Assembly (NCBI GenBank): GCA_900546295.1
Contig: URCK01000003.1
Location: 1 to 64,000 of the forward strand
Direction of reading: 5' to 3'
DNA from: an uncultured Eubacteriales bacterium
Lineage (GTDB): Bacteria > Bacillota > Clostridia > Oscillospirales > Oscillospiraceae
Length of the DNA stretch: 64,000 nucleotides
Each line of letters starts with the position of its first letter. Position 1 is the first letter of the stretch. Below the pieces are notes generated by a model. It was given only the letters and a program-made list of their open reading frames with translations. It ran no database searches and was not told where the DNA came from. Shown here in pieces: positions 24,010-31,901 of the stretch. The position numbers were made by a program, and so were the translations under genes.

Positions 24010-24567
24010 ATGGATTCGGAAAAGATCAAAGAAGGCGTTCGCCTGATCCTCAGCGGGATCGGCGAGGATATCAACCGTGAGGGCCTGCTGGAGACCCCCG
24101 ACCGCATCGCGCGGATGTATGAGGAGCTGGCCGGCGGCTATACCGACTCGGCGGCGACCCATCTGCAAAAGCGTTTCCACGTGGACAACAACGACATGGT
24201 GCTGGAAAAGGACATTCATTTCTACTCCTTCTGCGAGCACCATATGCTGCCCTTCTACGGCACGGCGGCCATCGCCTACATCCCCAACGGGGAAGTGGTG
24301 GGCCTGAGCAAGATGGCGCGGACGGTGGAGGTATTTGCCAAGCGTTTCCAGCTGCAGGAGCGTCTCACCGCCCAGATCGCCGACGCTTTCATGGACGAGC
24401 TCAAGCCCAAGGGCGTGATGGTGCTCGTGCAGGCCGAGCATATGTGCATGACCATGCGCGGCATCAAAAAGCAGGGCGCAAAGACCGTGACGGTCGTGAC
24501 GCGCGGCGTGTTCGACGATGACGAGCGCCTGCGCACCGACTTCTACCGGATGCTGGAGCACTGCTGA
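24010..24567 (+). CDS. folE: GTP cyclohydrolase I
   Basis: The 185-residue enzyme opens folate synthesis by converting GTP to 7,8-dihydroneopterin triphosphate. The zinc and active-site region is [14 protein letters not shown] (about 70-83) and [12 protein letters not shown] is the second zinc/substrate region. Start ATG 24010 has GGCGCGGAGC before it; an in-frame ATG at 23989 lies inside folC and would add 7 residues. The stop is separated from the next ATG by a single base. Confidence 0.95.
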   Translation: MDSEKIKEGVRLILSGIGEDINREGLLETPDRIARMYEELAGGYTDSAATHLQKRFHVDNNDMVLEKDIHFYSFCEHHMLPFYGTAAIAYIPNGEVVGLSKMARTVEVFAKRFQLQERLTAQIADAFMDELKPKGVMVLVQAEHMCMTMRGIKKQGAKTVTVVTRGVFDDDERLRTDFYRMLEHC

Positions 24568-24568
24568 G

Positions 24569-25051
24569 ATGGAGCGCGTCAACGCCATCTGCCGCCACGC
24601 GCTGTGGCGGGAAAGCGTGGATGAGATTGCCCGCCTCGAGCAGGACAGAGTGTTCTGCCGCCACGACCGCGCCCACCTTCTGGATGTGGCGCGGCTCGCC
24701 TACATGGAAAACCTTGAGCGGGGGCTGGGGGTAGACAAGGAACTCATCTACGCGGCCGCCCTGCTGCACGACATTGGCCGCCACCTCCAATACACGAAGA
24801 ACATCCCCCACGACGAGGCCGGCGCGCAGCTTGCGGAGATCATTATGGCGGACTGCGGCTTTTCTCCCGTCGAGCGCGAAGAGGTCGCGCAGGCGATCCT
24901 GCAGCACCGGGGCGGGGAAGACCGGTCGCGGGACGGATTGGCAGCGCTGCTCTACCGGGCGGACAAGGCCTCGCGCGCGTGCCTTTTCTGCGCGGCGGAG
25001 CCGGAGTGCAACTGGAGCCGAGAAAAGAAAAATATGACAATACGAGCTTAA
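24569..25051 (+). CDS. HD-domain hydrolase within the folate operon
   Basis: A 160-residue HD-superfamily protein: RHDRAHLLDV (about 31-40) gives the first histidines and LLHDIGRHLQY carries the His67-Asp68 metal pair; FxxEEV-like residues and LQHRGG (about 113-118) add further ligands. It starts one base after the folE stop and ends 11 bases before folP. The operon lacks a gene for removing pyrophosphate and phosphate from dihydroneopterin triphosphate. Because HD proteins are phosphohydrolases, it is a candidate for that step; this is inference. The last residues (EPECNWSREKKNM) resemble those of small HD proteins in other Clostridia. Confidence 0.8.
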   Translation: MERVNAICRHALWRESVDEIARLEQDRVFCRHDRAHLLDVARLAYMENLERGLGVDKELIYAAALLHDIGRHLQYTKNIPHDEAGAQLAEIIMADCGFSPVEREEVAQAILQHRGGEDRSRDGLAALLYRADKASRACLFCAAEPECNWSREKKNMTIRA

Positions 25052-25061
25052 GGAGCCGTTT

Positions 25062-25886
25062 ATGATGATGAAAATTGGCAATCGCTTTTTTGATGTGGAG
25101 CACGACTGCTCCATTATGGGTATTCTGAATGTGACCCCTGACTCCTTCTCCGACGGCGGACGCTGGAACAATCTGGACGATGCCCGCCGCCACACGGCCG
25201 ATATGATCGCCGAGGGCGCGGCCATTGTGGACGTGGGCGGCGAGTCCACCCGTCCCGGCCATGTGCAGATCAGCGTGCAGGAGGAGATCGACCGCGTCGT
25301 TCCCGTCATCGAGATGATCAAGAAGGAATTCGACGTCCCCGTTTCCATCGACAGCTACAAAAGCCCCGTGGTGGCGGAGGCGCTCAAGGCGGGCGCCGAC
25401 CTCGTCAATGACGTCTGGGGTCTCAAGTACGACCGCAAGGTGGCGGACCTCATCGCGCAGTACAAGGTTCCCTGCTGCCTGATGCACAACCGCGAGAAGG
25501 CGGAATACAGCAGTTTCCTCGATGAATTCTGCGAGGATATGCGCGGCTGCCTTGCGATCGCCAAGGAAGCCGGCATCGCCGACGATCAGATCATCCTTGA
25601 CCCCGGCGTGGGCTTCGGCAAGAACTATGAGCACAACCTCACCATCATCCATCACTTGGAGCGCCTGTGCGACATGGGCTATCCCGTGCTGCTGGCGACC
25701 TCCCGCAAGTCCTGCATCGGTCAGGCGCTGGATCTGCCCACCGATCAGCGCGTGGAGGGCACGATGGTGACCACCGTGATGGGCGTGCTCAAGGGCGCGG
25801 CCTTTGTCCGCGTCCATGACGTAAAAGAAAACCTGCGCGCGATCCGCATGACGCAGGCGATCCTGCACGACGGAAGGAACGGCTGA
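25062..25886 (+). CDS. folP: Dihydropteroate synthase
   Basis: A 274-residue TIM-barrel enzyme that joins p-aminobenzoate to hydroxymethyl-dihydropterin diphosphate, and the target of sulfonamides. All loop motifs are present: IMGILNVTPDSFSDGG (about 18-33), GGESTRPG (about 63-70), DPGVGFGKN (about 181-189) and ATSRKSCIG (about 208-216). Start ATG 25062 begins a run of three Met codons with AAGGAG upstream. Its p-aminobenzoate would come from the pabABC products encoded at 10.2 kb; its pterin from the FolB-FolK fusion immediately downstream. Confidence 0.95.
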   Translation: MMMKIGNRFFDVEHDCSIMGILNVTPDSFSDGGRWNNLDDARRHTADMIAEGAAIVDVGGESTRPGHVQISVQEEIDRVVPVIEMIKKEFDVPVSIDSYKSPVVAEALKAGADLVNDVWGLKYDRKVADLIAQYKVPCCLMHNREKAEYSSFLDEFCEDMRGCLAIAKEAGIADDQIILDPGVGFGKNYEHNLTIIHHLERLCDMGYPVLLATSRKSCIGQALDLPTDQRVEGTMVTTVMGVLKGAAFVRVHDVKENLRAIRMTQAILHDGRNG

Positions 25887-25887
25887 T

Positions 25888-26721
25888 ATGACGACGCTGC
25901 CTTGTGATGAGATCCATGTAGAGGATCTGGAGGTCTTTGCCCGCCACGGCGTGTTTCCCGAGGAAAACCGCCTGGGGCAGAAGTTCGTCATCTCCCTTGT
26001 CCTCTATGTGGATACCCGCCCGGCGGGAATCGCGGATTGCCTTGAAAAGTCCGTCCACTACGGCGAGGTCAGCGCCTTCCTCACCGACTATATGCACGAG
26101 CATACCTTTCAGCTCATCGAAACGGCGGCGGAGCACATGGCGGAGGAAGTCCTTCTCCACTATCCGCTCGTGAAGGGGCTGACGCTGGAGCTCAAGAAGC
26201 CGTGGGCACCGGTGGGTCTTCCCGTGAAGACCGTGTCGGTGAAGATCACGCGCTTCTGGCACACCGCCTACATCGCCCTCGGCTCGAACCTTGGGGACAA
26301 GAAGGCGTATCTCGACAATGCGGTGCGCGCGCTCGACGCGCTGCACGGCTGCAAGGTCGAAAAGGTGTCCTCTTATCTCAAGACCGCGCCCTACGGCGGG
26401 GTGGAGCAGGATGATTTCCTCAACGCCTGCCTGGAGCTCAAGACCTTCCTGCCGCCGCACGAGCTGCTCGATTGCCTGCATGACATTGAGCAGGAGGCGC
26501 ACCGCGAGCGCCTTGTCCACTGGGGGCCGCGCACACTGGATCTTGACATCCTGCTCTACGACGACCTTGTGATGGACGACGAGGACCTTATCATCCCGCA
26601 TGTTGAGATGCACATGAGAGACTTTGTCCTGCTGCCGCTCAGGGAGATCGCCCCTCACAAGCGACATCCCCTGCTGCACAAAACCGTCGCCCAACTGGCA
26701 GACGAGGTGTGCAAGGCGTAA
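25888..26721 (+). CDS. folBK: Dihydroneopterin aldolase-HPPK fusion
   Basis: A 277-residue two-domain enzyme. Residues 1-118 are dihydroneopterin aldolase (VEDLEVFARHGVFPEENRLG; VHYGEVSAFL). Residues about 125-277 are 6-hydroxymethyl-dihydropterin pyrophosphokinase (YIALGSNLGDKKAYL; GPRTLDLDILLY). They catalyse successive steps between dihydroneopterin and the FolP substrate. The start ATG 25888 lies one base after the folP stop. The gene ends the operon, followed by a terminator at 26750. The symbol combines folB and folK. Confidence 0.94.
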   Translation: MTTLPCDEIHVEDLEVFARHGVFPEENRLGQKFVISLVLYVDTRPAGIADCLEKSVHYGEVSAFLTDYMHEHTFQLIETAAEHMAEEVLLHYPLVKGLTLELKKPWAPVGLPVKTVSVKITRFWHTAYIALGSNLGDKKAYLDNAVRALDALHGCKVEKVSSYLKTAPYGGVEQDDFLNACLELKTFLPPHELLDCLHDIEQEAHRERLVHWGPRTLDLDILLYDDLVMDDEDLIIPHVEMHMRDFVLLPLREIAPHKRHPLLHKTVAQLADEVCKA

Positions 26722-26749
26722 GGCTTGCTTTCCGATGAATGAAAGAGGA

Positions 26750-26783
26750 CGGCGCTCGACCGGTTCGGTCGAGCGCCGCTTTT
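26750..26783 (+). terminator. Terminator of the folate operon
   Basis: A 12-bp perfect stem CGGCGCTCGACC/GGTCGAGCGCCG (26750-26761 with 26767-26778) followed by CTTTTAC. Confidence 0.8.
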
Positions 26784-26823
26784 ACAAAAAAGCGCTTTTC
26801 CACTAAAAAGAGTGTAATTCCGG

Positions 26824-26853
26824 TTGACAAACCCCTACCGGATGTGGTAATAT
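26824..26853 (+). promoter_or_regulatory. Promoter of the serine tRNA pair
   Basis: Perfect -35 TTGACA (26824-26829), 18-base spacer, -10 TAATAT (26848-26853). Confidence 0.7.
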
Positions 26854-26891
26854 TATACCTGCGTTTGGGAGAAGACTTGAACTCATGATCC

Positions 26892-26979
26892 GGAGAGATG
26901 GCCGAGCGGTTGAAGGCACCGGTCTTGAAAACCGGCGATGTGAAAGCATCCGTGGGTTCGAATCCCACTCTCTCCGCCA
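26892..26979 (+). tRNA. tRNA-Ser (anticodon UGA)
   Basis: Starts GGAGAGATGGCCGAGCGG and ends with the encoded GCCA. The anticodon loop CTTGAAA sits on a CCGGT/ACCGG stem, giving UGA. The long variable arm (CGATGTGAAAGCATCCG) and the T-loop GGGTTCGAATCCC fit a class II serine tRNA. The acceptor stem GGAGAGA/TCTCTCC is perfect. Confidence 0.96.
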
Positions 26980-27001
26980 ATGAAGAAATTACCATCGACC
27001 T

Positions 27002-27095
27002 GCGGAAGTACCCAAGAGGCCGAAGGGGCTCCCCTGCTAAGGGAGTAGGACGTGTAAAAAGCGTCGCGGAGGTTCAAATCCTCTCTTCCGCGCCA
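27002..27095 (+). tRNA. tRNA-Ser (anticodon GCU)
   Basis: Acceptor stem GCGGAAG/CTTCCGC with an encoded CCA end. The anticodon arm CTCCC-CTGCTAA-GGGAG gives GCU. It has a long variable arm and the T-arm GGAGGTTCAAATCCTC. It lies 22 bases after the UGA serine tRNA and shares its promoter. Confidence 0.95.
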
Positions 27096-27096
27096 A

Positions 27097-27140
27097 GAAA
27101 AGCAAGAGAAAACATTGCGTTTTCCCTTGCTTTTTCTCTT
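27097..27140 (+). terminator. Terminator of the tRNA pair
   Basis: AAAAGCAAGAGAAAAC pairs with GTTTTCCCTTGCTTTTT; a T-run with CTCTT follows. It starts directly behind the second tRNA. Confidence 0.7.
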
Positions 27141-27255
27141 ATATCGTCTTCTTTCGGTGATATTAGTTTTAATATTATCTTCGAAGAGCTGCATTTACCC
27201 CAATCCTGCCGTCCGGAAATCAGACGCAGCAAACCTGAGAAAGCGAGGTGCATCT

Positions 27256-27894
27256 ATGAAGAGCATCGATATTCGAGGCATCCCCAATATGGAGCTCATG
27301 CGGGGCGGGACCGATGAGTGGTACTGGGGGACGGATTACATTCACGGCGACCTCTATGAAGCGGAAGAACTGTTCCGGGATGGACACCCTGTAAAAAGCA
27401 ACCGGCTGTATCTTATCCACTATCCGGACGGGACGGTCTATGAGCCGGTTCCGCCCGTGGACGGGCAATACCTCGGTTATCCCGTGTATGATGGCGGCAT
27501 GGTTGCGCTGCTGGCAGTGAACTTTGCAGAGCAGGTGATCCGCATTCTGCGCTTTTCCCGGCAGGAGGGGACGCGGGAGATCACAAGGCTTCCCTTGTCC
27601 GAGGTGAAGGATTGCTACAACCTGATCCTTCACACCGCGCCCCTCTCGCTGACCCGGCAGCCCAACGACGGTACGTTTGAGCTCATCTGGCCCGAGCGGG
27701 CAAGCTTTGCTGTCAGCAGCAGGGAATCCCTCTGCTTTCGCGACGGGGACAAGCTCTATTTCAACATCTGGCACGAAGACCCGGACTACCGCGAGGAAAT
27801 GCTGGTGCGCACCTTGCCGGACGGCAGAATCTCAGAGCGCATCCCTGGCGATATCCGCATCATGCCAAACGGCGAAAGGTGGCTCATCAGATGA
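27256..27894 (+). CDS. Uncharacterised 212-residue protein
   Basis: I do not recognise the family. The protein begins MKSIDIRGIPNMELMRGGTD, has many Trp/Tyr residues and a repeated beta-strand pattern (RLYLIHYPDGTVYEPVPP; LYFNIWHEDPDYREEML), no signal peptide and no membrane helix, so a cytoplasmic beta-rich protein, perhaps a beta-propeller-like fragment, is likely. Codon use matches the genome. GCGAGGTG precedes the ATG. The GNAT gene overlaps its stop by 4 bases. Confidence 0.7.
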   Translation: MKSIDIRGIPNMELMRGGTDEWYWGTDYIHGDLYEAEELFRDGHPVKSNRLYLIHYPDGTVYEPVPPVDGQYLGYPVYDGGMVALLAVNFAEQVIRILRFSRQEGTREITRLPLSEVKDCYNLILHTAPLSLTRQPNDGTFELIWPERASFAVSSRESLCFRDGDKLYFNIWHEDPDYREEMLVRTLPDGRISERIPGDIRIMPNGERWLIR

Positions 27895-28394
27895 AAGGAA
27901 TGTTCATTGAAGCGGCTGAGGCTGATGCGCTGACCATTATCGCCCTGCGGCGCAGGATATGGGACACTACATATAGAGGCATCTATCCCGACAGCATGAT
28001 AGATGATTTTGATTGGGATTGGCACAAGGAGAGAGAACTGTCAAGGATCCATCTTCCCGCATATTCCGTGTACCTGATTCGAAAAGATGGTCGGGCTATC
28101 GGTTATCTGACGATGCATCAGGCTGATGAGATCGTCTTGCAGTCCCTATATATTCTTTCTGAATATCAGCGGCAGGGAATCGGTCGGATCGCATTTGATT
28201 TTATCAAAGAATACTGCAAGGAACAGCACGCGGAGTCTTTTATTTGCCAATGTGTTCCAGATAACCTCAATGCCCGTGTGTTCTATGAGAGAATGGGTGG
28301 GAAGGTAATTGGAGAGGATTTAGCGAATGAAGAACGATGGCAGAACTCGGTCACCTATCGATTTTCGCTGACAGAAGAATCTCTGCGAGTTTGA
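27891..28394 (+). CDS. GNAT family N-acetyltransferase
   Basis: A 167-residue acetyltransferase: LYILSEYQRQGIGRIAFDFI (about 87-106) contains the acetyl-CoA loop Q/RxxGxG, and LNARVFYERMGGKVIGED is the usual C-terminal motif. The acceptor is unknown. ATG 27891 overlaps the preceding stop (ATGA) and has AAAGGTGG upstream; ATG 27900 is too close to AAAGGA. The gene is plainly less GC-rich than its neighbours, with codons such as ATA and TAT, which suggests recent transfer. Confidence 0.85.
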   Translation: MKGMFIEAAEADALTIIALRRRIWDTTYRGIYPDSMIDDFDWDWHKERELSRIHLPAYSVYLIRKDGRAIGYLTMHQADEIVLQSLYILSEYQRQGIGRIAFDFIKEYCKEQHAESFICQCVPDNLNARVFYERMGGKVIGEDLANEERWQNSVTYRFSLTEESLRV

Positions 28395-28435
28395 CGGGCA
28401 TTGAATATGTAAAACGGCAATTCATGTAAACTTAA

Positions 28436-28474
28436 ATGCAAGCTCTGCGCTGCTTTGCGGCGCAGGGCTTGCAT
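28436..28474. terminator. Hairpin between convergent GNAT and MerR genes
   Basis: ATGCAAGC(T)CTGCGC pairs with GCGCAGGGCTTGCAT around a GC-rich loop. Leftward it is followed by TTTAAGTTT. The U-tract is weak on both sides. Confidence 0.5.
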
Positions 28475-28485
28475 CGTTTCAAGCG

Positions 28486-29301
28486 TTATTCGACGTAGAA
28501 CATGATCTTTGTGATGTACTCGGATTCATTGCCGGTGGAGAGATAGTCGTTGATTGCAAACTCGTAGGCGTCTGAGACGATTTTGAGGTGATGGTCGTGG
28601 CAGTATTCCAAAAGGCGCTCGTAGGCCTTCCCGATGGAAAGATAGTCGCCCGTGTGGTGCGTGACCGCGCACCGCCCGGCGGGCAGCTTGACAACGCCCG
28701 GAGCGCTGCTTTTTTCGATGGGCAAGAAGGCAAAGGAGGCCTCGGTATATCGCCCTTCCCGTATGCGCGAAAGCGGCACAATCGCTCCGCTCTGGAAGAA
28801 AATGGGGAGCTGCTCCTTGAACGAGCGGACAAAACACTGCTTGGTGGCGATGCTGACTGTCTCGAGCGTGTGGGGCGAAGCGACCTCTTGCAGCAAAAGA
28901 TACTGTCCATTCATTGCCTCTACGCTCACCGCTGCGCTGTCACTATGAATGGCGGCAGACTGCTCAAGCTGCGCGCAGCGGTGAGCCACGCGGCTTTTGA
29001 TGAGCTGCAAGTCCCTGATCTGCCGGTCGATGATGGTGAGCTGCTTGCGTAGCGCGATGAGGGAGGTATCGAGCGTGTAACTCTTCATGTGCGCTTTGAT
29101 CTCATCGAGGGAAAAGCCAAACTTTTTCATGATGCAGATCGTGTCCAGATAGTCGAGCTGCGCGGCGCTGTAATAACGGTAGCCGTTCTCGGGGTCGACG
29201 TAGGCAGGACGGAAAAGACCGATCTTGTCGTAAAAAATCAGAGTCTGACGTGAGATATTCTGGTGCTTTGAGATCTCGCCGATCGTAAACAGATCGTTCA
29301 T
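28486..29301 (-). CDS. MerR-family regulator with GyrI-like effector domain
   Basis: A 271-residue BmrR/TipA-type activator. Residues 1-70 are the MerR winged helix (FTIGEISKHQNISRQTLIFY; GYRYYSAAQLDYLDTI). About 75-110 form the dimer coiled coil. About 125-270 form a GyrI-like ligand pocket that in relatives binds drugs or hydrophobic cations. It is divergent from the YitT gene, and a promoter with the 19-base spacer typical of MerR control lies between them (29312-29342). The YitT gene is therefore the probable target. Confidence 0.9.
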   Translation of the reverse strand: MNDLFTIGEISKHQNISRQTLIFYDKIGLFRPAYVDPENGYRYYSAAQLDYLDTICIMKKFGFSLDEIKAHMKSYTLDTSLIALRKQLTIIDRQIRDLQLIKSRVAHRCAQLEQSAAIHSDSAAVSVEAMNGQYLLLQEVASPHTLETVSIATKQCFVRSFKEQLPIFFQSGAIVPLSRIREGRYTEASFAFLPIEKSSAPGVVKLPAGRCAVTHHTGDYLSIGKAYERLLEYCHDHHLKIVSDAYEFAINDYLSTGNESEYITKIMFYVE

Positions 29302-29311
29302 AAAAAACTCC

Positions 29312-29342
29312 TTGACCTTATGCTTACTATACAGTTTATGAT
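29312..29342 (+). promoter_or_regulatory. MerR-type promoter with 19-base spacer
   Basis: -35 TTGACC (29312-29317) and -10 TATGAT (29337-29342) are separated by 19 bases (29318-29336), the over-long spacing that MerR activators correct by twisting DNA. CTTATG and TTTATGATCATAG within and around the spacer may hold the operator half-sites. Confidence 0.65.
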
Positions 29343-29382
29343 CATAGCATGAAATCCAAAATGCATCAAGGAGGAAAACAAA

Positions 29383-30081
29383 ATGAGATCCCGCGCGGCT
29401 GTTCTTTGGAACAAAATGATGGAAGGGCTGACAGTGAAAAAGATCCTGCTGATCCTACTGGGAGCAGTGATCTGTTCGTTTGGCATCCACAACATCCACC
29501 AGCGCACAAACATCACCGAGGGCGGCGTGATTGGCCTGATGCTCTTTGCAGAGCACTGGCTGAAGCTCTCCCCGGCTTACATTACTCCCATCCTCGATAT
29601 CGCCTGCTATCTGCTGGCATTCCGCTTTCTGGGTGGTGGGTTCATCAAGATCTCCATCATTTCGACGTTCTTTGTGTCGCTCTTCTATAAAATCTGGGAG
29701 CTGTTCCCGCCGATGCTGCCCGACCTCTCGAATCGTCCGCTGATCGCGGCGGTGCTGGGCGGTATGTTCGTCGGTATCGGCGTCGGTCTCATCGTGCGCC
29801 AGGGCGGCTCCAGCGGCGGCGACGACGCGCTCGCGCTGTCGATCTCGCATCTTCTGCACTGGCGATTATCGCGCGCCTATCTTTTCACAGACGTTGTAGT
29901 GCTGCTGCTCTCGCTCAGCTACATTCCTGTGATGCGCATCGCCTTTTCGCTCATCACGGTGACGATCTCTTCGTATCTCATTGACTGGATCAGAGCATAC
30001 GGCCTAGAGAAGGAAACAGCGGAAAAAGACCGCCAAAGCCCACAGGCGGAAACGCGCCTGAGCGCTGAGGCGGCCGATTAA
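29383..30081 (+). CDS. YitT family membrane protein
   Basis: A 232-residue protein with five to six hydrophobic helices fitting the YitT membrane domain: NITEGGVIGLMLFAEHWL (about 45-62) and VRQGGSSGGDDALALSIS (about 138-155) are the conserved inter-helix segments. It lacks the cytoplasmic DUF2179 domain of longer YitT proteins and ends in a charged tail. Function in the family is not established; control by a drug-sensing-type MerR protein suggests a transport role. AAGGAGG precedes ATG 29383. Confidence 0.85.
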   Translation: MRSRAAVLWNKMMEGLTVKKILLILLGAVICSFGIHNIHQRTNITEGGVIGLMLFAEHWLKLSPAYITPILDIACYLLAFRFLGGGFIKISIISTFFVSLFYKIWELFPPMLPDLSNRPLIAAVLGGMFVGIGVGLIVRQGGSSGGDDALALSISHLLHWRLSRAYLFTDVVVLLLSLSYIPVMRIAFSLITVTISSYLIDWIRAYGLEKETAEKDRQSPQAETRLSAEAAD

Positions 30082-30097
30082 GACCGGCTGCTGTGAA

Positions 30098-30152
30098 AAA
30101 AGAGCCTTCTTTCCTGCCTCGCGGCAGGGAAGAAGGCTCTTTTGATTTTTTT
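30098..30152 (+). terminator. Terminator of the YitT gene
   Basis: AAAAGAGCCTTCTTTCCTGCC pairs with GGCAGGGAAGAAGGCTCTTTT around TCGC, then GATTTTTTT. It also faces the small minus-strand gene ending at 30174. Confidence 0.85.
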
Positions 30153-30173
30153 ACGGTGGATCGAAGGCTTCCG

Positions 30174-30353
30174 TTATCTGCCAAGCTCCTCATCCGCGTA
30201 ATCGCAGCATTCCTTCGCGGCGAGGCGCTGCATTTTCCGGCGTTCGATGGCTTCGCCAATGTCACACCAGCTTCCAATGATCAGGCAGACGAGCGAGCAG
30301 AACGCAAGGCCAGCGGCCACGAGCTTCAATACCAAACGAGCAGTCTTTCCCAT
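30174..30353 (-). CDS. Small single-helix membrane protein
   Basis: A 59-residue frame from ATG 30353 with AAGGGGG 9 bases upstream and a consensus promoter at 30385-30413. The product begins MGKTARLVLKLVAAGLAFCS, has one membrane helix (about 8-28), then a charged region with REEx-like residues and a CC pair (AAKECCDYADEELGR). No family is recognised. Start, promoter and terminator all agree, so it is likely a real gene. Confidence 0.65.
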   Translation of the reverse strand: MGKTARLVLKLVAAGLAFCSLVCLIIGSWCDIGEAIERRKMQRLAAKECCDYADEELGR

Positions 30354-30384
30354 AACGGTTACCCCCTTGTGATGTTATACTGCC

Positions 30385-30413
30385 ATTATACACGGCTTGC
30401 CCGCGGTTTTCAA
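30385..30413 (-). promoter_or_regulatory. Promoter of the small membrane protein gene
   Basis: Minus strand: -35 TTGAAA (30408-30413), 17-base spacer, perfect -10 TATAAT (30385-30390). Confidence 0.7.
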
Positions 30414-30769
30414 CCGTGGATTTTCTCGCGCCCGCGCTGCGCTTCCGGCCAACCGGCTTGCGGAGAACGGTTGCTCACGCTGCCTTGCGCGCGGCAGTAC
30501 AGGCTGTCGGCCGACCAAACGCAGGATAAACTGCACAAGCGCATCTTGTATATCTTGTACGTTCCGCCTATGCCTGAGTCATGTTTTTGCGGTTCTTGCC
30601 CCGATATAGGCCTTAGGCCTATATCATTTCAGGTCTTACTGTGATAGAAACGCATTGCCAAGACAAAGCAGGGAGGGATGCGATGCCGCGCCTGACAAAA
30701 AGAACAGGAAGGACATGGTATGAAAGAGCGTGAGCTCCGAATCAATCAAAAGCATATTGGGAGGATATT
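30414..30769. other. Gene-free stretch with a perfect palindrome
   Basis: No gene was found. A perfect palindrome GATATAGGCC-TTA-GGCCTATATC occurs at about 30602-30624 without a U-tract, so it is more like a protein-binding site or a loop-poor hairpin. A 16-codon frame MPRLTKRTGRTWYERA (30683-30733) with GGGAGGGATGCG upstream resembles the beginning of a longer phage-type small protein but stops early. Confidence 0.45.
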
Positions 30770-31807
30770 ATGAAAAAAGCTACGACTAAAAAGATCCTTT
30801 GCGTGTTTCTTGCGGCGCTGATGCTGCTTAGTCTCACCGCCTGCGGCAAGGACAAGGACAAAAACACGGATACGGGCAGTAAGCCGATCGACCTTGGCGA
30901 TTGTAAGGTGCTCTACAAGAACGCCTGCATCATGGAGGACAGCAACGGGGACGATGCGGTCGTTCTGACGCTGGATTATACAAATGACGGCAAGGAAGAG
31001 TCGTCCTATTTCTGGTCGGTCTCCGAGCTGGCCATGCAGGATGGCGTGGAGATGGATTCCGCTACCATCTATATCGATTATGACACCTTTGAAACGGTCT
31101 CGGATGTCCAGTATACCAGCATTGCCCCGGGGAAGACGATCGAGGTCAAAACGGCCTTCGTGCTCAACGACCCGACGAGCAAGATCGAGGTGACCTTCTC
31201 GCAGCTGATCGGCAGCAAGAGCGGCAAGATCAGCATCGATCCGACCACACTCGGCAGCGGCACGGCCGAAAAGCCGGGGAACAAGGGCGGCGACGCGGTG
31301 AAGACCGGCACAGAGATGAAAGACTGGTGGAACGGCGACTGGTACGGCTGGTGGAAGATGACTGAGTGCGCGGGCTATTACGAGGGAATGGACGGTTCCT
31401 GCTGGGATGTCTGCGGCAGCATCAACATCAGCTCCGACAATACCGGTACGGTGACGCTCTGGGATGAGGATTATACAAAGAGCAGCCCCATGGCGGAGGC
31501 GACCGTCAGCTTGAGCGATGAATACGGCGAGCACGGCACGATGATTTCCGAGAGCGGCCGCTTTACGGATATCGACCTGAATGCAGAGGATTGGGTCGTC
31601 AATCCCTCCTCGATGGATTTCGACGATGTGATCTGCATCGGCGGCTACTATGAAAACGGCGAGGACGAATTCTACTATGAGATCTACCTGCGGCCATGGG
31701 GCACCTACTGGGATGATGTGGATGCGAGTTCTCTTCCCGACTACTACGACAGCTGGTATCTGCCGCTGATCGAGGCGGGCGAGTCCATGCCGGGCAGCAT
31801 CGGGTAA
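30770..31807 (+). CDS. Secreted lipoprotein with DUF5067-like domain
   Basis: A 345-residue lipoprotein: MKKATTKKILCVFLAALMLL leads to the lipobox LTAC with Cys25, so it is anchored on the outer face of the membrane. Residues about 40-150 match a DUF5067-like beta-sandwich (VLYKNACIMEDSNGDDAVV; LDYTNDGKEESSYFWS; SIAPGKTIEVKTAFVL). After a Gly/Lys linker, the C-terminal half is rich in acidic and aromatic residues (WWNGDWYGWWKMTECAGYYE). This second domain recurs in my memory of clostridial lipoproteins but has no known role. GGGAGGATATT precedes the ATG. Confidence 0.8.
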   Translation: MKKATTKKILCVFLAALMLLSLTACGKDKDKNTDTGSKPIDLGDCKVLYKNACIMEDSNGDDAVVLTLDYTNDGKEESSYFWSVSELAMQDGVEMDSATIYIDYDTFETVSDVQYTSIAPGKTIEVKTAFVLNDPTSKIEVTFSQLIGSKSGKISIDPTTLGSGTAEKPGNKGGDAVKTGTEMKDWWNGDWYGWWKMTECAGYYEGMDGSCWDVCGSINISSDNTGTVTLWDEDYTKSSPMAEATVSLSDEYGEHGTMISESGRFTDIDLNAEDWVVNPSSMDFDDVICIGGYYENGEDEFYYEIYLRPWGTYWDDVDASSLPDYYDSWYLPLIEAGESMPGSIG

Positions 31808-31847
31808 ATGGTTGCCTCAAACGGCAGTTTTTCTTCAACATAAGATA

Positions 31848-31886
31848 GGGATCGAGCCGCTTGCCTGCCGCGAGCGGCTCGATCCC
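31848..31886 (+). terminator. Strong hairpin behind the lipoprotein gene
   Basis: A 15-bp stem GGGATCGAGCCGCTT.../...AGCGGCTCGATCCC; the right flank is TTGCAAACTG, so the U-tract is poor. It may act with the T-run at 31828-31835 upstream. Confidence 0.5.
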
Positions 31887-31901
31887 TTGCAAACTGATTG
31901 C

